From Macrococcus brunensis (GTDB lineage Bacteria; Bacillota; Bacilli; Staphylococcales; Staphylococcaceae), in NCBI RefSeq assembly GCF_004359615.1, contig NZ_SCWA01000007.1:1-64000 (forward strand): a stretch of 64,000 nucleotides of DNA. The letters are read 5' to 3'. Under the pieces are notes generated by a model that saw only the letters and a list, made by a program, of their open reading frames with translations, did no database searches and was not told where the DNA came from. How positions within the stretch are numbered: position 1 is the stretch's first letter; every line of letters begins with the position of its first letter. The translations under genes and the position numbers were made by a program. This document shows, in pieces, positions 34,789 to 43,039 of this stretch.

Positions 34789-35727
34789 TTGTTTTATTTA
34801 TTAATCGCATTAGCTATCGGTTTCGGCATGCCGATTCAGACAGCGATCAATTCAAGGCTGCGGTCTTATGTGCTTTCACCATTTGTCGCTTCTTTCATTT
34901 CATTCTTAGTAGGCACGATTTTCCTGTCGGTCGTCACACTGCTGACTAAACACACGCTGCTCGTGCCATCTGAAATATTTACGTCCTCACCATGGTGGCT
35001 ATGGATTGGCGGATTACTTGGTGTCATTGGTCTGACTGGTAATATTCTGCTCTTCCCAAAACTCGGCGGTGTTCAGACGGTTATCCTGCCTATTCTCGGC
35101 CAGATATTTGCCAGCATGATCATTGATCATTTCGGTTTCTTCGGGTCACCTGTTATTCCGTTTTCACTGATCAGAGCGCTTGGTGTCTTATTTCTTATTT
35201 TAGGTATTCTCGCCGTCATCGCTTTACCCGGATACTTGCGTAAACGAAAAGGACATGTGCCAGAGGTAACAGAAGGCGGGCGCTTACCGTTCCAGCTGTT
35301 CGGTATTTTAGCCGGCGCCATGATGGCGACACAGTCAGCGATTAACGGCCGGTTAGGCGCAGTATTAGAATCACCTGTTCATGCAGCTTTCATTTCATTC
35401 CTAGTAGGGCTTATCCTGCTGTTCATCACCATTACATTCTTCCTGCGCAAGCTGCAGAATGTTAAATTCGCAATGGGCAAAAGTAAACCTAAGTGGATCT
35501 GGCTCGGTGGTATAATCGGTTCATTCTTCGTTCTGACGATGGCAGCCCTTGTACCGATTCTCGGTACTGGGCTTGTCGTAGTCGCTGGTCTTTTCGGACA
35601 GCTCGTCTGTAGTATTCTGATTGACCAGTTCGGCTGGTTCGGTGCCCGTAAGTCACCCACAACAAGTATCCAGATACTCGGACTTGTGTTGATGGTCGCT
35701 GGTGTCATTCTTATTAAACTTGTATAA
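34789..35727 (+). CDS. DMT transporter, YdcZ/DUF606 family
   Basis: About 312 residues, ten helices in two repeats of the DUF606 fold. Repeat one begins GMPIQTAINSRLRSYVLSP, repeat two MMATQSAINGRLGAVLESP, each followed by FISFLVG, so the gene is an internal duplication. Substrate unknown. Translation most likely starts at the TTG at 34789, which has AAGGAG 8 nt upstream; the GTG at 34780 overlaps the RBS. Confidence 0.85.
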   Translation: MFYLLIALAIGFGMPIQTAINSRLRSYVLSPFVASFISFLVGTIFLSVVTLLTKHTLLVPSEIFTSSPWWLWIGGLLGVIGLTGNILLFPKLGGVQTVILPILGQIFASMIIDHFGFFGSPVIPFSLIRALGVLFLILGILAVIALPGYLRKRKGHVPEVTEGGRLPFQLFGILAGAMMATQSAINGRLGAVLESPVHAAFISFLVGLILLFITITFFLRKLQNVKFAMGKSKPKWIWLGGIIGSFFVLTMAALVPILGTGLVVVAGLFGQLVCSILIDQFGWFGARKSPTTSIQILGLVLMVAGVILIKLV

Positions 35728-35730
35728 AAC

Positions 35731-35756
35731 AAAAGAGAGGCTTTTGCCTCTCTTTA
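35731..35756. terminator. bidirectional terminator
   Basis: Stem AAAGAGAGGC / GCCTCTCTTT with TTTT loop, between convergent DMT and lepB genes. Confidence 0.88.
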
Positions 35757-36338
35757 TTTGTTGACGACATCAAATGTATCAGGATAAAAATCATAATGCA
35801 TACGGTCAAAAGGAAAGACTCTGACGACTGCTTCTCCGACAACCTGGTCTTTCTTAATCAGTCCCAGCTCATAACGACTATCGCTACTATTGTCTCGGTT
35901 ATCTCCTAGAACCATATAATAACCATCTGGTATCTTTGACTCTCCATTGGCATGCACCAGTTCTTTAACTGATATATTCTCAGTCAGAAACTCATTTTGT
36001 TTATGTTTCTTGTTTTCATCCAGATACGGCTCTGCTACTTCTTTACCGTTGATTAACAGCTGATCGTTGCGATATTCCACCGTATCACCCGGTACCCCGA
36101 TTAAACGCTTAATATAGTCCTTCTCTTCATTCGCATGAAAAATCACGACATCGCCGCGCTGAATTTTATCCATTGATTTCGCGATCTTACTGACAATCAG
36201 GCGATCACCATCATGAAAAGTAGGCGACATAGACTCTCCACTAACCACGTACTGCGTGAATAAAAAAGTATTGACTATGAAATAGATGATCACCGCAGTA
36301 ACAATCGCAATCAGTCATTCTCTGAGTTCTTTCTTCAT
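35754..36338 (-). pseudogene. lepB: signal peptidase I gene with in-frame TGA at codon 8
   Basis: The reading frame holds a type I signal peptidase: catalytic Ser in SGESMSPTF, Lys in DYIKRLIGVPGD, and the GDNRDNSSDSR box. The natural start is the ATG at 36338, with AGGAG 8 nt upstream. Reading from it gives MKKELRE, then TGA (36317-36315), then LIAIVTAVIIYFIVNTF in the same frame. Staphylococcal SpsB has Trp there (MKKELLEW), so one TGG-to-TGA change explains the stop. The remaining frame could start at the GTG at 36293, but that lacks an RBS. Real nonsense mutation, or sequence error. Confidence 0.8.
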
Positions 36339-36419
36339 CTTCATCTCTCCTCGAGATTTTTTCTTTCAATACTACCATGAAGGAAGAGAAAAATCTTGTT
36401 TGAACCTTTTTCATTCCAA

Positions 36420-37147
36420 TCAATTAAACCGATTAAATCCGCCTTCACTACTGATGACTTCCCCGGTAATCCAGCTCCCTTTATCACTATGGAGGAATAA
36501 GACAAGATTAGCGATGTCATCCGGTGTGCCCCAACGTTTCTGATTGAATCGATCTGCTATATCCTGATAGATATCGCTCTCTTTGTCCATATAGCCTGTA
36601 TCTGTCGGTCCTGGATTGACGACATTGACTCTTATATTCTTTTCACCTAAGACCAAGGCACTCTGTCTGCCTATTTCACTGATTGCTTCTTTAGACACTG
36701 CATAAGGTATTTCACCTGACATTGGTCCTTTGCTCTGTCCGGAAGTAAAAAGAGTAATACACCCGCCCGATGACTGTTTACTATATGCCTGAATGAAGAG
36801 CATGGATGCTGTGACGTTTGTAATCAGATGCCGATTAATCTCCTCATAAGTCCAGTCTCCTAATTCTTTCATTGTACTGTAGGCATGATTCAGCACAAGA
36901 TGATCGATTTTACCTGCTTCTTCAAAAAGTTTTTCTACATTTCCTTCGACACTTAAATCACTATCTTTTAATCTGACGATATCATCAGACAAAGTTGCTT
37001 CCTGTCCTGCATCTTTATATCGCAGATCTTGATCGTACTGACTTGAGCCATGAACAGTACCTCGTACCCTTCTTCCGCGAATCTTCCAGCAAGTGTCGCA
37101 CCGATTCCTGAAGGTCTGCTGACACCCGTTATTAATATTCTCTTCAT
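36420..37147 (-). pseudogene. SDR oxidoreductase gene disrupted by a frameshift
   Basis: From the ATG at 37147 (AGGGGGA upstream) the frame gives MKRILITGVSRPSGIGATLA then GRFAEEGYEV, a normal Rossmann start. It runs out of frame after GTACT near 37050. Continuing one base earlier gives VHGSSQYDQDLRYKDAG and the rest of the SDR, with LNHAYS (NNAG position), YAVSK and a normal C-terminus GEVISSEGGFNRFN. A loss of one base (EVL-VHGSS) explains the break. Alternatively a sequencing error. It follows the ipdC terminator, and the next gene, lepB, is also broken. Confidence 0.8.
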
Positions 37148-37180
37148 TCAAAGTCCCCCTTTATGAATTATCGTAACACA

Positions 37181-37206
37181 AAAAAAGACCTCCCTTTCGG
37201 AAGGTC
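37181..37206 (-). terminator. terminator of ipdC
   Basis: Stem GACCTTCC / GGGAGGTC with GAAA loop and U run on the minus strand. Confidence 0.85.
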
Positions 37207-37213
37207 ATGTTAA

Positions 37214-38854
37214 CTATTTATTCTGGCTGGCAAATGCTTTACTGATTTGCTCTAATTTCTCTGGTGCATCCATCACATCCATCACAACTTCAACAAAGTG
37301 CATTTTGTCTTTATTGTCGTTGATGACGTCCATTGCTTTTTTCAGTTCATTTGCAGTTGTCGTTTTCTGCGCTATAACGTGGTCTTTACCGCCAAAGACT
37401 GCTGGCAGTGCTGTATAATCCCACATCTGAATGTCGTTGTAGACTTCTTCTTCACCATGAATTAATCGTTCAACTGTGTAGCCATCGTTATTGATTAAGA
37501 AGATAATCGGTTTTAACTGGTGACGTATCATTGTTGACATTTCCTGTACTGTCAGCTGGAATGAACCGTCCCCGATCAATAAGACATTACGACGGTTGAC
37601 ATCAGCCATCTGTGTACCCAGTAAAGATGACAGTGTATAACCGATTGAACCCCATAATGGCTGACCGATGAAGGTATTGCCGGCATGAAGCGGTAGATCG
37701 TAGGCACCGAAGAATGATGTCCCTTGTTCCGCGAGCAGGATATCATCTTTTTCAAGGAATGCCGTAATCAGTTTGAAGTAATTTTCCTGTTTAAGTGGCT
37801 CATCGTTCAGCTGATAATCTGCAGCCCCTTCACGGCTGAATTTAGGGAAGTCTGATTTGTTTTCATAGTCAATCTCAGCAAGGCCGTTTAATAAGTCACG
37901 CAGTGAAACATCCGTATCTAAAGTGTTATTCATTCTGAACTCATTGTCGTTCATGAAGATAACATCTTTTAAGTCGAATGTATAAGTGAAGCCACCTGTC
38001 GCTGAATCTGTCAGTTTAGCACCTAAATTAATGATGCAGTCGCTGCCATCAACGTACTCATTCACTTCTTTATTCGCAAATTTACCGTCATAAATACCGA
38101 TGTAATAAGGATTTTCTTCATTGAACGCACCTTTACCCAGTGATAACTGCGCAACTGGGATATGTGTTTTATTGACGAACGCTTCCAGTTTATCATGCAG
38201 ATTGAATGAATTGATTTCGTGTCCTACTAACAGAACCGGACGTTCTGACTGGTTAAGACGTGCTGCTACTTTTTCGATGTAACCTGTTACGTCCTGCGTG
38301 ATCAGAGGTTTTACTTCCGCTTCTTCTACTTCAATTTCAGCCATCGCAACATCTATTGGCATATGAATATGAACCGGACGTTTAAAACGTACAGCTTTCG
38401 CGATGATACGTGGAATCTCTACTGCTGCATTTTCTTTTGTTAAGTACACTTGTCCACAAGTGATTGGTTCGAACATTTTACGGTAGTCATTGAATCGGCC
38501 TTCACCTAATGAATGGTGGATGTATTTCTCCGCTTTCTCAACAACTGTAGTCGGTGCGCCTGTAATCGCAACAACCGGTACACGTTCTGCATATGAACCT
38601 GCGATACCATTAACTGCACTGAGTTCCCCTACCCCGAAAGTCGTCACGAGTGCACCGAGTCCTTTCAGACGGGCGTAACCATCTGCCGCATAGCTGCCGT
38701 TAAGTTCATTTGTATTACCCACCCATTCTACTTTTTCGTGGCTCGTAATATCATCTAAGAATGCTAAATTAAAGTCGCCAGGTACACCAAAAATCTTATC
38801 TACACCGTATACGCTGATTTGATCGATTAAATATTGTCCTACTCTTCTTTTCAT
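37214..38854 (-). CDS. ipdC: thiamine-pyrophosphate alpha-keto acid decarboxylase (indolepyruvate/pyruvate decarboxylase)
   Basis: About 546 residues with the three TPP-enzyme domains: N-terminal Pyr domain (IFGVPGDFNLAFLDDI, catalytic Glu in WVGNTNELNGSYAADGYAR), the central domain, and the PP domain with GDGSFQLTVQEMSTM...NNDGYT. The HH pair of pyruvate decarboxylases is present in KYIHHSLG. It decarboxylates 2-oxo acids to aldehydes; staphylococcal homologues are named IpdC. Start taken at 38854 (AAGGA 8 nt upstream). Divergent from a MarR gene whose operator overlaps this promoter. Confidence 0.92.
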   Translation of the reverse strand: MKRRVGQYLIDQISVYGVDKIFGVPGDFNLAFLDDITSHEKVEWVGNTNELNGSYAADGYARLKGLGALVTTFGVGELSAVNGIAGSYAERVPVVAITGAPTTVVEKAEKYIHHSLGEGRFNDYRKMFEPITCGQVYLTKENAAVEIPRIIAKAVRFKRPVHIHMPIDVAMAEIEVEEAEVKPLITQDVTGYIEKVAARLNQSERPVLLVGHEINSFNLHDKLEAFVNKTHIPVAQLSLGKGAFNEENPYYIGIYDGKFANKEVNEYVDGSDCIINLGAKLTDSATGGFTYTFDLKDVIFMNDNEFRMNNTLDTDVSLRDLLNGLAEIDYENKSDFPKFSREGAADYQLNDEPLKQENYFKLITAFLEKDDILLAEQGTSFFGAYDLPLHAGNTFIGQPLWGSIGYTLSSLLGTQMADVNRRNVLLIGDGSFQLTVQEMSTMIRHQLKPIIFLINNDGYTVERLIHGEEEVYNDIQMWDYTALPAVFGGKDHVIAQKTTTANELKKAMDVINDNKDKMHFVEVVMDVMDAPEKLEQISKAFASQNK

Positions 38855-38886
38855 ATTATCCATCCTTTTCCTTATTCAATACACCA

Positions 38887-38934
38887 AATATAAAACTGAT
38901 ATGATAATAAGTCAACTAACTTGACCTATTATCA
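38887..38934. promoter_or_regulatory. ipdC promoter with overlapping inverted-repeat operator
   Basis: ipdC promoter on the minus strand: TTGACT (38915-38910), 17-nt spacer, TATATT (38892-38887). A 13-bp inverted repeat, GATAATAAGTCAA and TTGACCTATTATC with five bases between (about 38903-38933), covers the -35 and lies in the divergent marR upstream region. A TATAAT at 38959-38964 may serve marR. Confidence 0.75.
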
Positions 38935-38990
38935 TTCGTCAGCCGACTTAAAATGTTTTATAATAGGATTAAGACTAAAGAGGTGACGCT

Positions 38991-39437
38991 ATGAAAATGA
39001 CCGATTATGATTTAATGCTTTTTTACTTTGGCTATCAGACGTTCATAAAGACTGCTGATGATATTATCGAGCAGTACGGCATGAACCGTCAGCACCACCG
39101 CTTTCTTTTCTTTATCAGTAAACTGCCGGGTATCACTGTGAAAGAACTCCTGCAGCTGATGGAGATCTCCAAGCAAGGCTCTCATGAAACGCTGAAGACT
39201 TTAAAGGCTAAAGGGCTGATTGATGAAGAGCCGGCAGAGCACGACCGCAGACTGAAACAACTCTATCCGACGTCAAAGGGAGAGGCATTAATTCAGAAAC
39301 TGAACAAAGCGCAGATTGACCTCTTCCAGCAGATTTTTCAGAGTGAAGGTGAAGACTGGCATGCTGTGACAGAGGCTTTTGCCGCGAAAAGACCAGGTTA
39401 TGATATCATCAAGCAGTTTAAAGATAAAACAAACTAA
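38991..39437 (+). CDS. MarR family transcriptional regulator
   Basis: 148 residues, winged helix with LPGITVKELLQLMEISKQGSHETLKTLKAKGLIDEEPAEHDRRLKQLYPTSKG, the MarR recognition helix and DRR wing. AGAGGTGA RBS. Divergent from ipdC, with one strong inverted repeat in the shared intergenic region, so it probably represses both ipdC and itself. Inducer unknown. Confidence 0.92.
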   Translation: MKMTDYDLMLFYFGYQTFIKTADDIIEQYGMNRQHHRFLFFISKLPGITVKELLQLMEISKQGSHETLKTLKAKGLIDEEPAEHDRRLKQLYPTSKGEALIQKLNKAQIDLFQQIFQSEGEDWHAVTEAFAAKRPGYDIIKQFKDKTN

Positions 39438-39476
39438 ACGACTATCAATTCGATTTGAAAAGATTTTCTAATTGAT

Positions 39477-39508
39477 AAAGACCGTACGCTTTTACGCGTA
39501 CGGTCTTT
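39477..39508 (+). terminator. terminator of marR
   Basis: Thirteen-bp stem AAAGACCGTACGC and complement. T tract is short. Confidence 0.8.
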
Positions 39509-39600
39509 AATTTGGAGAGTATATTGAGAGGTTACGAGCGATATTTACTGTTTATCGCTCATAACTCACTCAGACTACTATAATCATTCAATCCGATATT

Positions 39601-40029
39601 TTAGTTGCCGTTAAACATCCAGTGCACACCATATTTATCAGTCAAAGCGCCCATCATACCACCCCAGAACTGTTTGCCAAGCGGCATATCTACTGTGGTA
39701 TCAGGATGTTCTGCGATTTTTGAGAAGATTTCATCAAAACGTTTCACTTCTTCAGCATTCTGCTGATCAAAGTTAATTGAAAGAGAAATGCTACGGTTAA
39801 AATCGCCCGTATCATTGAAACGATCAGCTGCATACAGTTTGAGTCCACCTACTTCAAACTCAGCGTGCATTGTCATGTTGTCAGCCTGAGCGGCATCAAC
39901 ACCAAAATTAGCTGCTTGCTCCTGGCCAACAGGCAGGCGATGAATATTTTCAGCACCAAACACTTCTTCGTAATATGACAATGCTTCTTTCGTGTTGTTA
40001 AATGCAAGATATGGAATTAAACTTGGCAT
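39601..40029 (-). CDS. VOC family protein (PhnB-like)
   Basis: 142 residues: MPSLIPYLAFNNTKEALSYYEEVFGAENIHRLP start and MMGALTDKYGVHWMFN end, the PhnB-type VOC fold with the glyoxalase-like paired beta-alpha-beta-beta-beta modules. Function unknown. AGGAGG RBS. Paralogous to the gene at 33787. Confidence 0.87.
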   Translation of the reverse strand: MPSLIPYLAFNNTKEALSYYEEVFGAENIHRLPVGQEQAANFGVDAAQADNMTMHAEFEVGGLKLYAADRFNDTGDFNRSISLSINFDQQNAEEVKRFDEIFSKIAEHPDTTVDMPLGKQFWGGMMGALTDKYGVHWMFNGN

Positions 40030-40108
40030 GATGAAACCTCCTAATCTAAGATGTCATTAATATAGCACAACTTAATTTAAGTTTTGTATCATCCGTATAA
40101 ATCTTCTG

Positions 40109-40489
40109 TTAAAGCTGTTCCATAACGGCAAAGTAATTATCATCCGGATCTGAAAAATTAAATACTTTCATACCTGGCATCTCTGTCAGCTCTCCAACAT
40201 TGATTCCTTTTGCTTTGTATTCATTATGTAATGCTTCAGCATCATTGACATTAAACATAAGTGAAGGTGTTTCAAGGCTGACCATCGGGCTGTATTTCTT
40301 AATGAATGCTTTGTCAAATAGGACAAGAGAAGTTTCTGCATCCTGGTGAGGTGCTATTTCGACTGACTTAAAATTCTCTGGAAGTGAATTTTCAGCAATG
40401 ACCTTAAAGCCAACTTTGTCTGTCCAGAACTGGATAACTTCCTCTTGATGATCCACATACAGCATCACCTGATGTAAACTTTGAATCAT
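40109..40489 (-). CDS. VOC family protein
   Basis: 126 residues: IQSLHQVMLYVDHQEEVIQFWTDKVGFKVIAE start with metal-type His, and KVFNFSDPDDNYFAVMEQL end. Single VOC domain, function unknown. GAAGGTGG RBS precedes the ATG. Confidence 0.86.
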   Translation of the reverse strand: MIQSLHQVMLYVDHQEEVIQFWTDKVGFKVIAENSLPENFKSVEIAPHQDAETSLVLFDKAFIKKYSPMVSLETPSLMFNVNDAEALHNEYKAKGINVGELTEMPGMKVFNFSDPDDNYFAVMEQL

Positions 40490-40551
40490 TATTCCACCTT
40501 CTTTTCTTTAGTTAAGTAAAGGATACTATAACTCTATATTAAATGTAAATT

Positions 40552-41193
40552 CTATTTTTCAGATAATTTAAAAAACGATTTTAAGAAATGATCATGGTCG
40601 GTCACTTTTGTAGATAAGTATTTCTTACCGAATTCATCCAAAAGACCGTGAAATTCTTTCGCCTCGTTATTTGTAAAATCATCAATTCTGACTTCCTTCT
40701 TAAATGCATTATAGCTATCTGTGTTCGCATAACCTAGTTGCTTGTAAAGTCTTCTCGTGTAACTATCCGGGATAAACTCAACACGGCCAAATAAATAGAC
40801 GAGCAAAACATCGGCTGTTTCAGGTCCGACGCCATGAAGTTTCAGCAGTTCACTGCGTAAAGAAGCGCCAAAGTGTTCATTTATGCTGTCATAATCATAA
40901 TTAAACTGTTTCAGCCATTCAAATAATCCTATCAACGCTTTAGACTTATTCTTAAAGTAGCCACTGGGTCTGATGAGTTCCTGCAGTTCTTCAGGCGTAA
41001 GTGCTGCAAGCTGTTCTGGATTGAACTGTGTCGCATTTTTTAGTCTTATTAAGGATTTTTCTACATTAGTCCAGCTGGTATTCTGAACTAATATAGCGCC
41101 GATCATCATCTCAATCTCGTCATCTGCCGGCCACCAGCCCTGCGGTCCCATCTCCTGAAACATCAGTTCATAGAGTTCACGTGACGTCATCAT
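40552..41193 (-). CDS. endonuclease III-like DNA glycosylase (HhH-GPD)
   Basis: 213 residues. HhH-GPD fold with hairpin LKLHGVGPETADVLLVYLF and catalytic Asp in FIPDSYTRRLYKQLG. The Lys of bifunctional Nth (GVGRKTA) is Glu here, and the C-terminal Cys cluster for a 4Fe-4S centre is absent. This suggests a monofunctional base glycosylase of the MagIII type. Start overlaps the GNAT stop (ATGA). A helper to AlkD elsewhere in the window is possible but unproven. Confidence 0.82.
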   Translation of the reverse strand: MMTSRELYELMFQEMGPQGWWPADDEIEMMIGAILVQNTSWTNVEKSLIRLKNATQFNPEQLAALTPEELQELIRPSGYFKNKSKALIGLFEWLKQFNYDYDSINEHFGASLRSELLKLHGVGPETADVLLVYLFGRVEFIPDSYTRRLYKQLGYANTDSYNAFKKEVRIDDFTNNEAKEFHGLLDEFGKKYLSTKVTDHDHFLKSFFKLSEK

Positions 41194-41705
41194 AGTGTCT
41201 TCTCATAAATATAGTCTGTCTGCGCATCATCACCCATCATAAAGACATGCTCACCTGTCTTAACGAAACCTTGTGCTTCATAAAAAGCACGAGCTTTGTG
41301 ATTATGTTCCCAGACGCCCAGCCAGACTTTAGATTTCTCTTTCTCTACAGCAACGTCGTACGCTTTCTTCATCAATACTTTGCCTATGCCCTGACGATGA
41401 AAGGCTGAGCGCACATAAATCCGCTCCACTTCAAGTGCATCTGATCCCATATCTTCAGATTGAGCATCCAGCTTATTCAATTTAAGATAGCCGGCAGTCC
41501 CGTCCTTCGTCTCAGCGAAGTAAAAATAAGAATCTCTGTTATTCAGTTCAGCGGTCAGTTTATCCAGATCATAAGCCGTTCTTAAATAATCCACCATATG
41601 CTCTTCTGAATTATCCGCTTCGAACGTTTCTTTAAATGTCTCGATGCTGATAGTCTGTAACTCCTGGACATCTTGACTGTTAAGTCTTCTTATTAATATC
41701 TCCAA
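41190..41705 (-). CDS. GNAT acetyltransferase
   Basis: About 171 residues, GNAT fold with motif A VERIYVRSAFHRQGIGKVLMKKA and motif B KVWLGVWEHNHKARAFYEAQGFVKTGEH. Start is uncertain: the TTG at 41705 has GGAGG 8 nt upstream, while the ATG at 41714 is directly at the RBS. Coupled to the glycosylase gene downstream and overlapping the NIPSNAP gene upstream. Substrate unknown. Confidence 0.87.
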   Translation of the reverse strand: MEILIRRLNSQDVQELQTISIETFKETFEADNSEEHMVDYLRTAYDLDKLTAELNNRDSYFYFAETKDGTAGYLKLNKLDAQSEDMGSDALEVERIYVRSAFHRQGIGKVLMKKAYDVAVEKEKSKVWLGVWEHNHKARAFYEAQGFVKTGEHVFMMGDDAQTDYIYEKTL

Positions 41706-42051
41706 ACGTATCATCCTCCAATGTAGAAATCAGCTCTTCATTTCTGACATCAAGTATATAGTCATTAAATACTTTTCGTCGTCCCCCTTGTGCATCATAC
41801 CAAGCCTCAATTTTCAGGCGGTGTGACTGGTCACTTCTGACTGCTGTTTCTATTTCTTTATATGTTTCGATACTATCATATTCCCAAATTGCAAAGATTT
41901 CATGTGTCCCGTCACCCTTATTATTCATCCATCTTCCAATGAGTCTTGCACCGTTCTTGATTTGATTAGGAAGATTGGTCTGATTAAAATGCAGATTAAA
42001 AGTTTCTACGAAATGGTCCTTAACAATATAATATTTTCTTCTGTAAAACAA
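41680..42051 (-). CDS. NIPSNAP family protein
   Basis: About 123 residues with the NIPSNAP dimeric ferredoxin-like pattern: FYRRKYYIVKDHFVETFNLHFNQTNLPNQIKNGARLIGRWMN, then EIFAIWEYDSIETYKEIETAVRSDQ. Biochemical role unknown. GGGAGGG runs into the ATG at 42057, so the TTG at 42051 is the better placed start. Its 3' end overlaps the GNAT start by about 26 nt. Confidence 0.78.
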   Translation of the reverse strand: MFYRRKYYIVKDHFVETFNLHFNQTNLPNQIKNGARLIGRWMNNKGDGTHEIFAIWEYDSIETYKEIETAVRSDQSHRLKIEAWYDAQGGRRKVFNDYILDVRNEELISTLEDDTFGDINKKT

Positions 42052-42093
42052 TGTCATCCCTCCCTACGGCAATCATAGTTTAATAGCAGACAT

Positions 42094-42123
42094 AAAAAAA
42101 CGGACAGATTTTTTAATCTGTCC
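42094..42123 (-). terminator. terminator of MerR/TipA gene
   Basis: Stem GGACAGATT / AATCTGTCC and seven U residues on the minus strand, overlapping the gene end. Confidence 0.85.
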
Positions 42124-42874
42124 ATTTATCGATGATCGCTTTTAAGAGTGCGACTGATGGTTGTTCCGTCTTGTGATTATAATATTCTCCAAAACGTTCA
42201 TCTGCTAGATACATCTCACCTAAATTGCGATGATATTCTTTACTGTAGAATGGCGCCATGATTTCCAGCCATTCCTGATGCGATTTAAAAACTATTTCTG
42301 ATTCTGAACTTGATAGATCAGGCCGCGACTGCTTCAACAGAATATTTAAATTTTCAATCAGTCTGTCTTCAGCAGCCTGTGCCTTAAGATAGTCTTGTTC
42401 TGATAAGTGCTGCCAGTTCTGATTCGCTTTTTCTACAGTTTCTTCTCCATATTTTTCTCTGATTTCTTTACCATAACGTTGTTCATTTTCTTCCAGCTGT
42501 TTCTTTTTGAATCCTTCAAATTTGTCTTGGTCTGTCATGTCTATCTCCCCTTTATGATGCTGTATCGTCTGTTCAATATTATGGATGAGCCGGTTCATCC
42601 GGTTCCATTTCTCAAGCAGTTTCTCATACTGTTGTTCCAGTGCCTGAATAACTGCCGTGTCCTCATGTATTAATATATTTTTGATATCATTCAGACTAAA
42701 ATCCAGTTCGCGGTAAAATAAAATCCGTTGCAGCAAGTCAACTTCATCTGTCCCGTATTCTCTATAGCCTGCTTCTGTCACATGGACGGGTTTCAGCAAA
42801 TCAATTTCATCATAATACCTAAGTGTTCTTGTACTTATCCCTGATAATGCGGCCAGTTCACTAATGGTATACAT
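42113..42874 (-). CDS. MerR family regulator with TipAS domain
   Basis: 253 residues. N-terminal MerR HTH (YTISELAALSGISTRTLRYYDEIDLLKP, then EAGYREYG), a dimerisation coiled coil (about 75-115), and a C-terminal TipAS ligand-binding domain (from about 120; FKSHQEWLEIMAPFYSKEYHRNLGEMYLADERFGEYY). Bacterial homologues (TipA, Mta) sense drugs. Its own promoter has the 19-bp spacer and dyad typical of MerR activators, so it likely controls itself; a target beyond itself is not evident. Confidence 0.9.
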   Translation of the reverse strand: MYTISELAALSGISTRTLRYYDEIDLLKPVHVTEAGYREYGTDEVDLLQRILFYRELDFSLNDIKNILIHEDTAVIQALEQQYEKLLEKWNRMNRLIHNIEQTIQHHKGEIDMTDQDKFEGFKKKQLEENEQRYGKEIREKYGEETVEKANQNWQHLSEQDYLKAQAAEDRLIENLNILLKQSRPDLSSSESEIVFKSHQEWLEIMAPFYSKEYHRNLGEMYLADERFGEYYNHKTEQPSVALLKAIIDKWTD

Positions 42875-42894
42875 TTTGTCACCTCCTTGAAACC

Positions 42895-42925
42895 ATCATA
42901 TTGCCTGACGTTACGTCAAGGTCAA
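42895..42925 (-). promoter_or_regulatory. MerR-type promoter with 19-bp spacer and dyad
   Basis: Minus strand TTGACC (42925-42920), exactly 19 nt, TATGAT (42900-42895). The spacer holds the dyad TGACGTAACGTCA, the classic MerR operator arrangement. Confidence 0.82.
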
Positions 42926-42975
42926 CAGGTAATGACAACTTTACAAAATTTACAATTATTTTTATTACATTTTGA

Positions 42976-42990
42976 TGACATAACATGTCA
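42976..42990. promoter_or_regulatory. perfect 15-bp palindrome upstream of LPXTG gene
   Basis: TGACATAACATGTCA, six-base arms with AAC centre, 50 nt before the LPXTG start. Possible regulatory site; half-sites resemble TGAC in the neighbouring MerR dyad. Confidence 0.4.
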
Positions 42991-43039
42991 AATACATTAC
43001 AATGAAGATAATAAAACCAAATACAGGAAGGTAATGAAT

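Noticed and set aside
36241-36423. Minus-strand 60-codon ORF upstream of lepB
   Set aside because: Out of frame with the signal peptidase; it covers the natural start of lepB and has an implausible composition.
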